A program made the position numbers and the translations under genes. Under the pieces are notes generated by a model that did not search any database, was not told the DNA's origin, and saw nothing but the letters and a program-made list of their open reading frames with translations. A stretch of 8,701 nucleotides of DNA from Calditrichota bacterium (GTDB lineage Bacteria > Zixibacteria > MSB-5A5 > GN15 > FEB-12). The stretch covers positions 1-8,701 of the forward strand of contig QQUK01000022.1 in assembly GCA_008501655.1 (NCBI GenBank), in the 5' to 3' direction. Every line of letters starts with the position of its first letter. Positions within the stretch are counted from its first letter, which is position 1. This document shows, piece after piece, positions 1 to 6,108 of this stretch.

Positions 1-300
1 AACAGTATCGATACCAACCTGGGTATCTACTAAAAAGAGAATCAGGTCTGATTCATTGATAGCAAAGTCGGTCTGGTCCGTGATAAGTTTTTCCATCAAG
101 TCAGAAGAATCAGGAACAATTCCGCCGGTATCGACTAAATAGAAACCTCTGCCTGCCCAGTCACAGACGGCATAATTGCGGTCACGGGTGACACCTGCTG
201 TCTCCTCGACAACAGCTAAACGTTTTTGAAGGAATCGATTAAATAATGATGATTTGCCGACATTGGGACGCCCGATTATCGCTACTGTCGGTAAGCTCAT
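1..300 (-). CDS. der: Ribosome-assembly GTPase Der (EngA), N-terminal 100 codons, cut by the window edge
   Basis: Der is a GTPase with two tandem G domains that acts in maturation of the 50S ribosomal subunit in the cytoplasm. Only the start of the first G domain is present. Visible motifs are the P-loop GRPNVGKS (residues 10-17), the switch I threonine in GVTRDR (Thr38), and the G3 motif DTGG (57-60). The DLILFLVDTQVGI segment (residues 85-97) that follows is typical of Der. The ATG at 298-300 is supported by a GAGAGG ribosome-binding site at 308-313 with a 7-nt spacer. The start overlaps the stop of the upstream DUF512 gene as ATGA, so the two are probably translationally coupled. From memory, DUF512 next to der also occurs in other bacteria such as clostridia, which supports both calls. 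The second G domain and the KH-like C-terminal domain would lie beyond the left edge. Confidence 0.96.
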   Translation of the reverse strand, partial: MSLPTVAIIGRPNVGKSSLFNRFLQKRLAVVEETAGVTRDRNYAVCDWAGRGFYLVDTGGIVPDSSDLMEKLITDQTDFAINESDLILFLVDTQVGIDTV

Positions 301-1580
301 GAGAACGCCTCTCGAAGAGTATTGACCATATTATATTGGCCGAAGATAACTTCTTTCCCTAATGCTGTTTTAAACTGCTTCAAAGAAAGATTGTCTAAAA
401 AGAGTTCATCATTGTTCAGGCAGTTTGGAGGAAGTACAACCGTATCATACTCGTTTGCTTTTTCACGGGCTACACGAAGCAGATCCTGACCGGTCAACAA
501 ACCTGACACAGTCACCATTTTGCCCCAAAAATGATTTGTAACCGGAAGAATATCTAAGTTAAAATTCAAATCATTTTTCACATACGGAAGAATTTCTTTT
601 TCCAGAAACGGAAATGCCGAATACCCCGTTAAAAAAAGAACCCGCTTATCCGACTGAATCTTTTTTAATCTTCGTTTACTATAATTAAAACGTGTTATGA
701 TTTCACGTGCCATTCCGATTCCGTTTTCAAACTGCGACATCTCCTCGTATGAGGAAATTGCCGGAAAATCCCGTTCAGCTTCTACATAAAATTCATCCGA
801 TGCCCAGACAAAACGGGTACCATGTTCCTCTAAAAACTTATCCTGTATTTCTTCGATATAATCAATAATCTCACCAGCTTCATCGGGTCGATAATTTCTC
901 AGATTGGGAAGATTATCCCGGTACTTTGTTAATCCTACGGGGACTACAGCAAGAGTTTCGACATCGGGGAAAAGAGCGGCAAGTTCTTCAACTGTTTTTT
1001 TGAGATACTTTCCATCGTTTACTTCAGGACAAAGGACAACCTGCGTATGGATTGTAATGCCGCCTTCGGCAAGCTGTTTTAGTCTTGGAATTATCGGAAC
1101 AAGTTTTTCGTTGCGCAACATACACCGGCGTAAGGTATCGTCAGTCGCATGGACGGATACATAAATCGGTGATAACTTTTGAGAAATAATCCGTTCAACG
1201 TCTTCATCAGTAGTGTTTGAAAGTGTGACAAAATTACCATGAGTAAAAGACAGACGGTAATCTTCATCTTTGACATATAACTGCCGTCTCATCCCCTGCG
1301 GTTGTTGCCGGATAAAACAGAAGATACAATCGTTTTTACAAACACGGATTTTCCCATCATCGAGAGTGAGCCCGAGGTCATCGGTATACATCTCTTCAAA
1401 TGTAAAATCTATCTCCTTACCTTCACCATCTTCAAAAACGATTGCAACATTTTCGTCGGTTGTGCGGAATCGGAAATCGATTGAATCGAGAACTTTTTTA
1501 CCGTTTACTGATTTCACAGTAAAGCCGGGTCGGATATAGCCGAATAACGGCGATGAGGGTTCAACAGAAAGTATCTTCAT
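297..1580 (-). CDS. DUF512 / radical-SAM-like iron-sulfur protein with N-terminal PDZ-like segment
   Basis: This is a conserved family of unknown function. The order is a PDZ-like N-terminus (about residues 1-60, with SVEPSSPLFGYIRPGF and a VNGKKV turn), then a CxxxCxxC cluster (Cys81, Cys85, Cys88 in CKNDCIFCF), the family signature RQQPQGMRRQLYVKDEDYRL (residues 90-109), and the long DUF512 domain to the C-terminus. The three-cysteine spacing matches the [4Fe-4S]/SAM site of radical SAM enzymes; that this protein uses SAM is an inference. I chose the ATG at 1578-1580 (427 aa) because family members begin right at the PDZ-like segment. The frame is open further upstream, with an ATG at 1608-1610 and a GTG at 1638-1640, but those add 10 or 20 residues unlike the family. 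The ribosome-binding site is weak (TGAGAA). It is the first gene of an operon with der, overlapping it by 4 bases. Confidence 0.9.
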   Translation of the reverse strand: MKILSVEPSSPLFGYIRPGFTVKSVNGKKVLDSIDFRFRTTDENVAIVFEDGEGKEIDFTFEEMYTDDLGLTLDDGKIRVCKNDCIFCFIRQQPQGMRRQLYVKDEDYRLSFTHGNFVTLSNTTDEDVERIISQKLSPIYVSVHATDDTLRRCMLRNEKLVPIIPRLKQLAEGGITIHTQVVLCPEVNDGKYLKKTVEELAALFPDVETLAVVPVGLTKYRDNLPNLRNYRPDEAGEIIDYIEEIQDKFLEEHGTRFVWASDEFYVEAERDFPAISSYEEMSQFENGIGMAREIITRFNYSKRRLKKIQSDKRVLFLTGYSAFPFLEKEILPYVKNDLNFNLDILPVTNHFWGKMVTVSGLLTGQDLLRVAREKANEYDTVVLPPNCLNNDELFLDNLSLKQFKTALGKEVIFGQYNMVNTLREAFS

Positions 1581-1655
1581 AATATTTCTCAAAAAATAAA
1601 CGGATGACATCAATCGGACCAACTCCGATAATCTGAGCACCCGTAATTCCGTACT

Positions 1656-1683
1656 AATCTATATTTTTTCAATATTTTGTCAA
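1656..1683 (-). promoter_or_regulatory. Candidate sigma-70-type promoter for the DUF512-der operon
   Basis: On the minus strand, a perfect -35 hexamer TTGACA (1683-1678) is followed after 16 bases by TAGATT (1661-1656, 4 of 6 matches to TATAAT). The spacer is A/T-rich with an A-tract. Transcription would begin near 1649, about 70 bases before the chosen ATG at 1580. It lies in the 168-base gap after tatC, where I found no convincing terminator. This is sequence-only evidence; an overlapping TATAGA gives a too-short 14-base spacer. Confidence 0.5.
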
Positions 1684-1748
1684 CCGGTAAAATACAGAGA
1701 ACTTAAGGTAACCCTGCTTAACTAGTTGTCAGCCATTACGATAGCCGT

Positions 1749-2498
1749 CTATTTATCTTTTTTCTGAGTTAAACGAACCACTATAATAGAGATTTCATAC
1801 AGAATATAGAGCGGAATTGCTAAAAGAAGCTGCGTGAATACATCCGGAGGTGTAATAATAGCACCGAGTATAAGGATAATGACAAGTGCGTATCGACGCC
1901 CCCGGGAAAGGAAATCAGCCCGGACTAAACCGACTTTTGCCAGAAAATAACTCATCAATGGAAGTTGAAAACCGAATCCGAATGCCATCAAAAGAAGTCC
2001 GACAAAATTTATATATGAACCGATAGTAATCGTATTTTCAATCAATTCACCGGCAAACCCAATCAAAAAAGCAAAAGAAATCGGCAGGACAACCACAAAA
2101 CAAAAAGCAGCTCCAATCAAAAACAGTACTGTCGAAGTAAACACAAGCGGAATGACCATTTTTCTTTCATGTTTATATAATCCGGGTGAGATAAATGACC
2201 ATATCTGGTAGAAAATTATCGGTAAGGCAGCAAGTGTTCCGGTTATTAATGAGACTTTGAGATAAGCGTAAAACGTCCCGGTGACGGCAATGTTATAAAG
2301 TTTGACTTCCCCAAGCGGTTTGCGGATGAAGACAATCAGAAAATCAGCAAACGAAAAGGCAACAAATGAAAGCAGTATGATTGACATCACCGATTTAATT
2401 AACCGCCACCTGAGTTCCTCCAGATGATCCAAAAATGGCATCGAAGCTTTTTTACCGATAATACCTTCGTCTACTCTGTCTTTTCTTTCGTCTTCCAT
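1749..2498 (-). CDS. tatC: Sec-independent protein translocase subunit TatC
   Basis: TatC is the multi-spanning inner-membrane receptor of the twin-arginine pathway, which recognises RR signal peptides of folded proteins and recruits TatA. At 249 aa the length is normal. The N-terminal motif HLEELRWRL (25-33) precedes TM1 (about 34-52). Further landmarks are Pro61, the segment LPIIFYQIWSFISPGLYKHE (92-111) with the conserved Glu111-Arg112, and the C-terminal segment ITPPDVFTQLLLAIPLYILY (215-234). Six membrane spans can be drawn: about 34-52, 80-98, 115-138, 162-185, 203-218 and 221-241. The conserved intramembrane acidic position of TM4 (Glu170 in E. coli) is Gln178 here, in FGFGFQLPL; from memory Gln is a tolerated variant. 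The ATG at 2496-2498 has no clear Shine-Dalgarno sequence. An internal ATG (Met20) would still leave the first motif intact, so the start is less certain. No tatA or tatB is adjacent, so the partner subunit must be encoded elsewhere. Confidence 0.96.
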   Translation of the reverse strand: MEDERKDRVDEGIIGKKASMPFLDHLEELRWRLIKSVMSIILLSFVAFSFADFLIVFIRKPLGEVKLYNIAVTGTFYAYLKVSLITGTLAALPIIFYQIWSFISPGLYKHERKMVIPLVFTSTVLFLIGAAFCFVVVLPISFAFLIGFAGELIENTITIGSYINFVGLLLMAFGFGFQLPLMSYFLAKVGLVRADFLSRGRRYALVIILILGAIITPPDVFTQLLLAIPLYILYEISIIVVRLTQKKDK

Positions 2499-2588
2499 AG
2501 ATATCTAATTTGATTTAAATTATGGAGATTGTCAATTGATAATATCGCTGTATTTAGGTAAGTATTTTATGTATACTTATGAGTAACA
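2499..2588. promoter_or_regulatory. Divergent intergenic region between tatC and the barrel-protein gene
   Basis: These 90 A/T-rich bases must hold the start signals for both divergent genes. Two -35-like hexamers sit back to back around the palindrome TCAATTGA (2532-2539). TTGACA reads toward tatC (2535-2530) and TTGATA reads toward the plus-strand gene (2536-2541). Neither has a well-placed, strong -10. For tatC the best is TCAAAT at a 16-base spacing. For the plus-strand gene, TATTTT (2563-2568) and TATACT (2572-2577) are both too far downstream. The location is secure; the exact promoter elements are not. Confidence 0.35.
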
Positions 2589-3260
2589 ATGAAAAAACAG
2601 ATATTATTATTGACACTTCTCATATTTACAGCTGCAATACCATGTTGGGGGTTTGATGATGTCTCTTTCAACTTAGGTACAGCTATCCCTCAGAATACAT
2701 ACTATACATATACATCTAATGGTATATATGGTCATGTCCGGGGAATTGACTATATCGGAAATTCTAATCATCTGAGTCTTTGGGCTGATTTTAATGGTAT
2801 ATATTTTCGTCAAACAGAACAAGTCGTCTATCTGGAGGAGTTCCCTTACGCCGGTGATGCCGTTATCTGGTCGTCTGAATACTCGATGGCTGTTCATACC
2901 GGTATTCAATTTGGTATAAACAATCGGGAAAAACCACTCCGACCGAAAATTGGATTAGGCATTGGATATTATTATTTTAATACTTACATCCGATTCTGGG
3001 AGATTGCTGAAGACCCGGATAACTCAGCACCATTCTTTTCTGAAAACAATTCACAATTTATTTTTGGCTGGCGTCTCTTTACCGGACTTGATTTAAGACT
3101 TTCAGATAAAACAGCATTTACAATTGATATGACGATTGACCACTTAGATAATCTGAAACAGAATATTACTTATAGTGATGGGGAGACTTTACCGACATCG
3201 GGCAAGACGGCTTACTTTTATAATATTTCGTTAGGTGTTTTACTTTATTTGGGTGAGTAG
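2589..3260 (+). CDS. Putative outer-membrane beta-barrel protein with Sec signal peptide
   Basis: The function of this 223-aa protein is not recognised. Residues 1-21 are a Sec-type signal peptide: MKKQ, then a hydrophobic core LLLTLLIFTAAI, then PCWG with cleavage likely just before FDDVS. The Cys at 19 is not a good lipobox because Pro precedes it, and there is no twin-arginine motif. The mature part is rich in aromatic residues and glycines arranged as alternating polar/hydrophobic stretches, such as KIGLGIGYYYFNTYIRF, FIFGWRLFTGLDLRL and the C-terminal YFYNISLGVLLYLG. That pattern is what 8-stranded porin-like or OmpW-like barrels look like. It does not end in the aromatic residue typical of BAM substrates; it ends in Gly-Glu. 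It is the only plus-strand gene here, divergent from tatC and convergent with nrdR. No strong ribosome-binding site is visible before the ATG. A barrel is the best inference from composition, not from a named family match. Confidence 0.75.
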   Translation: MKKQILLLTLLIFTAAIPCWGFDDVSFNLGTAIPQNTYYTYTSNGIYGHVRGIDYIGNSNHLSLWADFNGIYFRQTEQVVYLEEFPYAGDAVIWSSEYSMAVHTGIQFGINNREKPLRPKIGLGIGYYYFNTYIRFWEIAEDPDNSAPFFSENNSQFIFGWRLFTGLDLRLSDKTAFTIDMTIDHLDNLKQNITYSDGETLPTSGKTAYFYNISLGVLLYLGE

Positions 3261-3275
3261 TCTTAATTGTAAAAA

Positions 3276-3297
3276 TTGCAGACGAGGACGTCTGCAA
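3276..3297. repeat. Perfect 8-bp inverted repeat just after the barrel-protein gene
   Basis: TTGCAGAC (3276-3283) and GTCTGCAA (3290-3297) are exact reverse complements around a 6-base loop. The hairpin begins 15 bases after the TAG stop at 3258-3260, where a terminator would be expected, but no T-run follows on the plus strand. It overlaps the left edge of the first 155-bp repeat unit. The corresponding left arm is not kept in front of the second unit, so the hairpin is specific to this copy. It may protect the transcript 3' end or be a fortuitous insertion site. Confidence 0.55.
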
Positions 3298-3439
3298 AGC
3301 ACAAATTCTGAGATACCCGCCTGCGCGGGTAAGGGGTAGTTGAAACTGTTAGGTTCACTGATGATTTTTGATGCTTGAAACAAACTTCTCTAAACAGATG
3401 ATGTCCCCTCTCCTGCGAAGACAGGAGTTTCATATTAGT
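3285..3439. repeat. 155-bp hairpin repeat, copy A
   Basis: This is the first of two direct copies (period 162 bp, 12 mismatches over 155 positions, no gaps by eye). It begins AGGACGTC and ends CATATTAGT. Inside are two hairpins. Hairpin 1 is TACCCGC-CTGC-GCGGGTA (3314-3331, 7-bp stem). Hairpin 2 is CTCCTG-CGAAGA-CAGGAG (3410-3427, 6-bp stem). The two hairpins also resemble each other in inverted orientation: GCGCGGGTAAGGGG near 3325-3338 can pair imperfectly with CCCCTCTCCTGC near 3405-3416, so the whole central part could fold as one long stem. This resembles small palindromic intergenic elements (REP/BIME or MITE type). No transposase is nearby. It lies in the gene-free stretch 3261-3629. 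Confidence 0.9.
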
Positions 3440-3446
3440 CAGTCTA

Positions 3447-3601
3447 AGGACGTCGGCAATGCACATTTTTTGAGGTTCCCGCCTGCGCGGGTAAGGGGTA
3501 GTTGAAAATGTTAGATTCACTGATGATTTTTGATGCTTGAAACAAACCTCTCTAAACAGATGATGTCCCCTCTCCTGCGAAGGCAGGAGTCTCATATTAG
3601 T
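3447..3601. repeat. 155-bp hairpin repeat, copy B
   Basis: This is the second direct copy, separated from copy A by 7 bases (3440-3446) and ending 28 bases before the nrdR stop. Hairpin 1 keeps only 5 paired bases (CCCGC 3478-3482, GCGGG 3487-3491), because the outer pairs of copy A are lost to TT here. Hairpin 2 is stronger than in copy A: CTCCTGC (3572-3578), loop GAAG, GCAGGAG (3583-3589), a 7-bp perfect stem. Read as the 3' end of the nrdR transcript, hairpin 2 could fold, but no U-tract follows it, so it is not a standard intrinsic terminator. Differences between the copies concentrate near the left end (3293-3316 versus 3455-3478), while 3317-3437 is nearly invariant. Confidence 0.9.
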
Positions 3602-3629
3602 AACACTTATGGCAAATCAAATTGTGACC

Positions 3630-4079
3630 CTACTCCAGCAGCTTTTTCATCTCTTCTAAAAATTCTGCTTTGTCTTTAAACTTGCGGTAGACCGATGCAA
3701 AGCGGACGTAAGCGATTTCATCAGCGGAGCGGAGTTTTTCCATGACCATCTCCCCTATCTCCTGCGATGTCACTTCACTTTTGTTTTTCCCTTTTACCTG
3801 AGTTTCAATATCAGCAACCATCGTTTCAATCTCTTTGATTGAGACCGGTCGTTTGTTGCAGGCGAGTTTGATGCCATAGAGCAGTTTATACGGGTCGTAT
3901 GGTTCCCGGGTGTTATCTGTTTTAACAACAGTCAACGTTCCCTGCTCTACGTATTCGTAGGTTGTAAACCGTTCATGGCATTTCAGACATTCACGGCGAC
4001 GGCGGATAGCTGAATTATCCTGCGATGGACGGCTGTCTACAACTTTATCTTCTTCATGTCCACAGTTCGGGCATTTCAT
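3630..4079 (-). CDS. nrdR: Transcriptional repressor NrdR (ribonucleotide reductase regulator)
   Basis: NrdR is a zinc-ribbon/ATP-cone repressor that binds NrdR boxes ahead of ribonucleotide reductase operons and senses the (d)ATP state of the cell. At 149 aa the length is typical. The zinc ribbon uses Cys3, Cys6, Cys31 and Cys34, with the conserved VVDSRPSQDNSAIRRRRECL between the pairs. The ATP-cone follows from about residue 47 to 138 (VVKTDNTREPYDPYKLLYGI, then YVRFASVYRKFKD). The ATG at 4077-4079 lies 6 bases after the cutA stop; a weak GGAAAG inside the end of cutA may serve as ribosome-binding site, so coupling to cutA is likely. It is the last gene of the glyA operon. The link between glyA and nrdR is common in bacteria. 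Its target operon is not in the window. Confidence 0.97.
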   Translation of the reverse strand: MKCPNCGHEEDKVVDSRPSQDNSAIRRRRECLKCHERFTTYEYVEQGTLTVVKTDNTREPYDPYKLLYGIKLACNKRPVSIKEIETMVADIETQVKGKNKSEVTSQEIGEMVMEKLRSADEIAYVRFASVYRKFKDKAEFLEEMKKLLE

Positions 4080-4085
4080 GGAGTG

Positions 4086-4418
4086 TTAGCTTTCCAGCGG
4101 TGTTTTCCCGCACTCTTCCAATACCCAATCAACATAAAACGGTAAGCCTTCAGCAATCTTAAAGGTCAAAACTTCTGGTACCTCGTAAGGATGGTTATCT
4201 TTCACATACTCAATCAGCTCTTCAACTTTACTTGGTGTCGTCTTAGCTAAAACAATTGATTCTTCATCATAGTTTACTTTACCTTCCGACCAATAATATG
4301 ATTCGGTTTTCGGGATAATATTGACACATGCCGCCAGCCGTTTATCTACTAAAAGTTTTGCAAACGGTTTGACTTCATCTCTCGGTATCGTTATAAGTAC
4401 AACACGCAGTGCTTCCAT
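4086..4418 (-). CDS. cutA: CutA1 family protein (divalent-cation tolerance protein)
   Basis: CutA proteins are small, very stable trimers with a ferredoxin-like fold. They were named for copper tolerance in E. coli, but their actual role is unsettled. The 110-aa length fits. Family signatures are LAACVNIIPKTESYYWSEGK (28-47), the glutamate of DEESIVLAKT (51-60), and HPYEVPEVLTFKIAEGLPFY (76-95) followed by VDWV. Cys31 is at the position of the cysteine conserved in many CutA proteins. The ATG (4416-4418) overlaps the TAA of the preceding gene by one base (TAATG) and has a good AGAGAGG-type ribosome-binding site ahead. It sits third in the glyA operon. Metal binding in this protein is inferred from the family only. 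Confidence 0.95.
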   Translation of the reverse strand: MEALRVVLITIPRDEVKPFAKLLVDKRLAACVNIIPKTESYYWSEGKVNYDEESIVLAKTTPSKVEELIEYVKDNHPYEVPEVLTFKIAEGLPFYVDWVLEECGKTPLES

Positions 4419-4735
4419 TATTTACTCACCTCTCTCTTAAGTTTCCGTTCTATAGAATCTATTTTGCCCGTTAATCGTTTTTTTGCTCCTTTGCGGTCAT
4501 CAATAGTGATGTTGATGTAAATCCGTTCGTGTCCGTTCCGGCGAAGCATCAGTCTTGCTTTATTGATAACATCCATCACTTCGTTCCACTCCCCTTCTAT
4601 GCATGTTGCCATCGGAGTCAGTTTGTACGAAAGTCCTGATTTATCAATTATATTAATCACTTTGGCAACATGTTCGGAGACCGAAGCTGATTTTCTTTTT
4701 GAACCGGATGGGAACATCGTCAATTGAAATAACAT
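4418..4735 (-). CDS. MTH1187-family thiamine-binding protein (Thiamine_BP / former DUF77)
   Basis: This is a small cytoplasmic protein of the MTH1187/YkoF-like ferredoxin-fold family. Structures of family members bind thiamine or a related hydroxymethylpyrimidine, but the cellular role is not established. The protein has 105 aa, the usual size. Signatures are the N-terminal strand MLFQLTMFPSG, the helix SVSEHVAKVINIIDKSGLSY (18-37), PMATCIEGEWNEVMDVI (41-57, with the near-invariant EGEW), and RIYINITIDDRKG (71-83). Its ATG overlaps the glyA stop by one base (TGATG), and a GGAG at 4744-4747 within the end of glyA gives an 8-base spacer. It is unlikely to be a full thiamine transporter component: no membrane partner is adjacent. 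Confidence 0.9.
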   Translation of the reverse strand: MLFQLTMFPSGSKRKSASVSEHVAKVINIIDKSGLSYKLTPMATCIEGEWNEVMDVINKARLMLRRNGHERIYINITIDDRKGAKKRLTGKIDSIERKLKREVSK

Positions 4736-5991
4736 CAGACTGACTCCATTCTCTCTTTGTAGAGCGGGAAATTTTCACAAAGTTGAGAGACTTCAACAGC
4801 AATCTTTTCAAGTTCTTCTTCTTTTCTCCGGTTAGCTATCGCCCGGTCAATGAAGTCAGCAATCTTTTCCATTTCAGGCTCTTTCATCCCGCGGGTAGTG
4901 ACTGCCGGAGTCCCGATACGGATACCTGATGTTACAAACGGTTTTTCCGGGTCAAACGGTACCGTGTTTTTATTGACGGTGATACCGGCAAGGTCCAACG
5001 CTTTTTCTACTTTTTTACCGGTGACTTTGGGAACATCAATAAATGATACAAGCATCAGGTGGGTGTCGGTTCCACCGGCAACAAGTTTATGTCCTTTGGA
5101 TGCAAGTGCATCGGCAAGTGCTTTGGCGTTGGTAACAACCTGTTTCTGATAATTTTTAAACTCATCGGTCATCGCTTCTTTAAATGCTACTGCTTTAGCA
5201 GCGATAATGTGCATAAGCGGACCACCCTGAAGTCCCGGCATAACGGTCCGGTCAAGGTCGGCGGCATATTGTTCTTTACACATGACAACACCACCGCGCG
5301 GCCCCCGAAGGGTTTTATGAGTTGTCGAAGTGACAAAATCAGCGACTCCAACCGGTGACGGATGAAGCCCGGCTGCAACAAGTCCGGCGATGTGGGCGAT
5401 GTCGACCATCATGTAAGCACCGCAAGCATCGCATGCTTCCCGGATTTTATCGAAGTCCCAGAATCTTGGATATGCTGAGGCACCGGCAACAATCATTTTC
5501 GGTTTATATTCTTTAGCCTGAGCGATTAGTTTGTCGTAGTCGATAACTTCGGTTTTTTTGTCAACCTGATAGCCTTCAAATTTGTAAAGGATTCCTGAAA
5601 AATTAATCGGGTGCCCATGAGTCAGATGCCCACCGTGGGAGAGGTCAAGCCCCATAACTTTGTCTCCCGGTTTTAATACGGTAAAATATGCCGCCATATT
5701 CGCCTGTGATCCGGAGTGCGGTTGAACATTGGCATGCTCACATCCAAAAATCTGTTTCAAGCGGTCACGGGCAATATCTTCGGCAACATCGACAAACTCA
5801 CAGCCGCCATAATATCGCTTACCGGGATATCCCTCGGCGTATTTATTCGTCATTACACCACCGGCTGCTTCCATAACAGCTTCTGAGGTAAAATTCTCTG
5901 AGGCGATTAATTCAAGTTTGGTCGACTGGCGGTTGGTTTCGTTGGCTATTGCATCATATATTTCTCGGTCTTGATTTTTGAGATAAGACAT
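4735..5991 (-). CDS. glyA: Serine hydroxymethyltransferase (GlyA)
   Basis: GlyA is a pyridoxal-phosphate enzyme that converts serine and tetrahydrofolate to glycine and 5,10-methylenetetrahydrofolate, the main source of one-carbon units. The 418-aa length matches the family. PLP-lysine motif TSTTHKTLRGPRGG places the Schiff-base Lys at 226. Other landmarks are LELIASENFTS (26-36), the YAEGYPGKRYYGG loop (51-63), SGSQANMA (93-100), DLSHGGHLTHG (116-126), VDIAHIAGLVAAG (196-208) and GLQGGPLMHIIAAKA (253-267). All are intact. The ATG at 5989-5991 is well supported: GGAG at 5999-6002 with a 7-base spacer, and a candidate promoter further upstream. It is the first gene of an operon with the thiamine-binding protein, cutA and nrdR. 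Confidence 0.99.
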   Translation of the reverse strand: MSYLKNQDREIYDAIANETNRQSTKLELIASENFTSEAVMEAAGGVMTNKYAEGYPGKRYYGGCEFVDVAEDIARDRLKQIFGCEHANVQPHSGSQANMAAYFTVLKPGDKVMGLDLSHGGHLTHGHPINFSGILYKFEGYQVDKKTEVIDYDKLIAQAKEYKPKMIVAGASAYPRFWDFDKIREACDACGAYMMVDIAHIAGLVAAGLHPSPVGVADFVTSTTHKTLRGPRGGVVMCKEQYAADLDRTVMPGLQGGPLMHIIAAKAVAFKEAMTDEFKNYQKQVVTNAKALADALASKGHKLVAGGTDTHLMLVSFIDVPKVTGKKVEKALDLAGITVNKNTVPFDPEKPFVTSGIRIGTPAVTTRGMKEPEMEKIADFIDRAIANRRKEEELEKIAVEVSQLCENFPLYKERMESV

Positions 5992-5998
5992 AATATAA

Positions 5999-6002
5999 CT
6001 CC
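5999..6002 (-). promoter_or_regulatory. Ribosome-binding site of glyA
   Basis: GGAG on the minus strand lies 7 bases before the glyA ATG. Together with the match of the protein N-terminus to the family, it fixes the start at 5991. Confidence 0.75.
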
Positions 6003-6025
6003 AGTATTTAATGTTGTTAGACTAA

Positions 6026-6054
6026 AATGTATGGAAAAAATAACGAGAAATCAA
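6026..6054 (-). promoter_or_regulatory. Candidate sigma-70-type promoter for the glyA operon
   Basis: On the minus strand TTGATT (6054-6049, 4 of 6 to TTGACA) is followed after exactly 17 bases by TACATT (6031-6026, 4 of 6 to TATAAT). Transcription would start near 6019, giving a leader of about 28 bases before glyA. The site lies directly downstream of the terminator of the preceding operon, which is where a promoter is needed. Hexamers are not strong, and no operator or riboswitch is evident in the leader. Confidence 0.45.
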
Positions 6055-6070
6055 TAAAAGTTCGGGGAAT

Positions 6071-6100
6071 AAAAAAGGCTGAAAGTCTTACTATTCAGCC
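6071..6100 (-). terminator. Intrinsic terminator after the beta-helix gene pair
   Basis: On the minus strand GGCTGAA (6100-6094) pairs perfectly with TTCAGCC (6083-6077) across a 10-base loop and is followed at once by six T residues (6076-6071). It lies 9 bases past the stop of the 432-aa beta-helix gene and separates that unit from the glyA promoter. The 7-bp stem plus T-run is a textbook rho-independent form. Confidence 0.85.
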
Positions 6101-6108
6101 TGAATTTT

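Noticed and set aside
904..1539. Plus-strand open frames opposite the DUF512 gene
   Set aside because: They are antisense shadows; the minus-strand protein has intact family motifs across the same bases.
1581..1640. N-terminal extension of the DUF512 protein to the GTG at 1638-1640 or the ATG at 1608-1610
   Set aside because: The extra 10-20 residues do not look like the family N-terminus, which starts at the PDZ-like segment encoded from 1580. A GGAG ahead of the 1610 start lies 12 bases away, so it cannot be fully excluded.
1684..1748. Terminator after tatC
   Set aside because: Only a short TTAAG/CTTAA inverted repeat with a small GGTTACC palindrome is present, with no T-run.
3276..3297. 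Intrinsic terminator of the barrel-protein gene
   Set aside because: The 8-bp stem is perfect, but no T-run follows on the plus strand; kept only as an inverted repeat.
3572..3589. Intrinsic terminator of nrdR
   Set aside because: The minus-strand hairpin is strong but is followed by a purine-rich stretch, not by T residues.
3263..3595. A 110-codon open frame on the minus strand across both hairpin repeats
   Set aside because: It exists because the repeat period (162) is a multiple of three, so the same frame stays open in both copies. The peptide merely repeats itself, has no family features, and the DNA shows palindromes instead of coding constraint.
3285..3601. CRISPR array
   Set aside because: There are only two units, they are far too long for CRISPR repeats, the spacer is 7 bases, and there are no cas genes.
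4850..5876. Plus-strand open frames opposite glyA
   Set aside because: They are shadows of a fully conserved glyA coding sequence and encode no recognisable domain.
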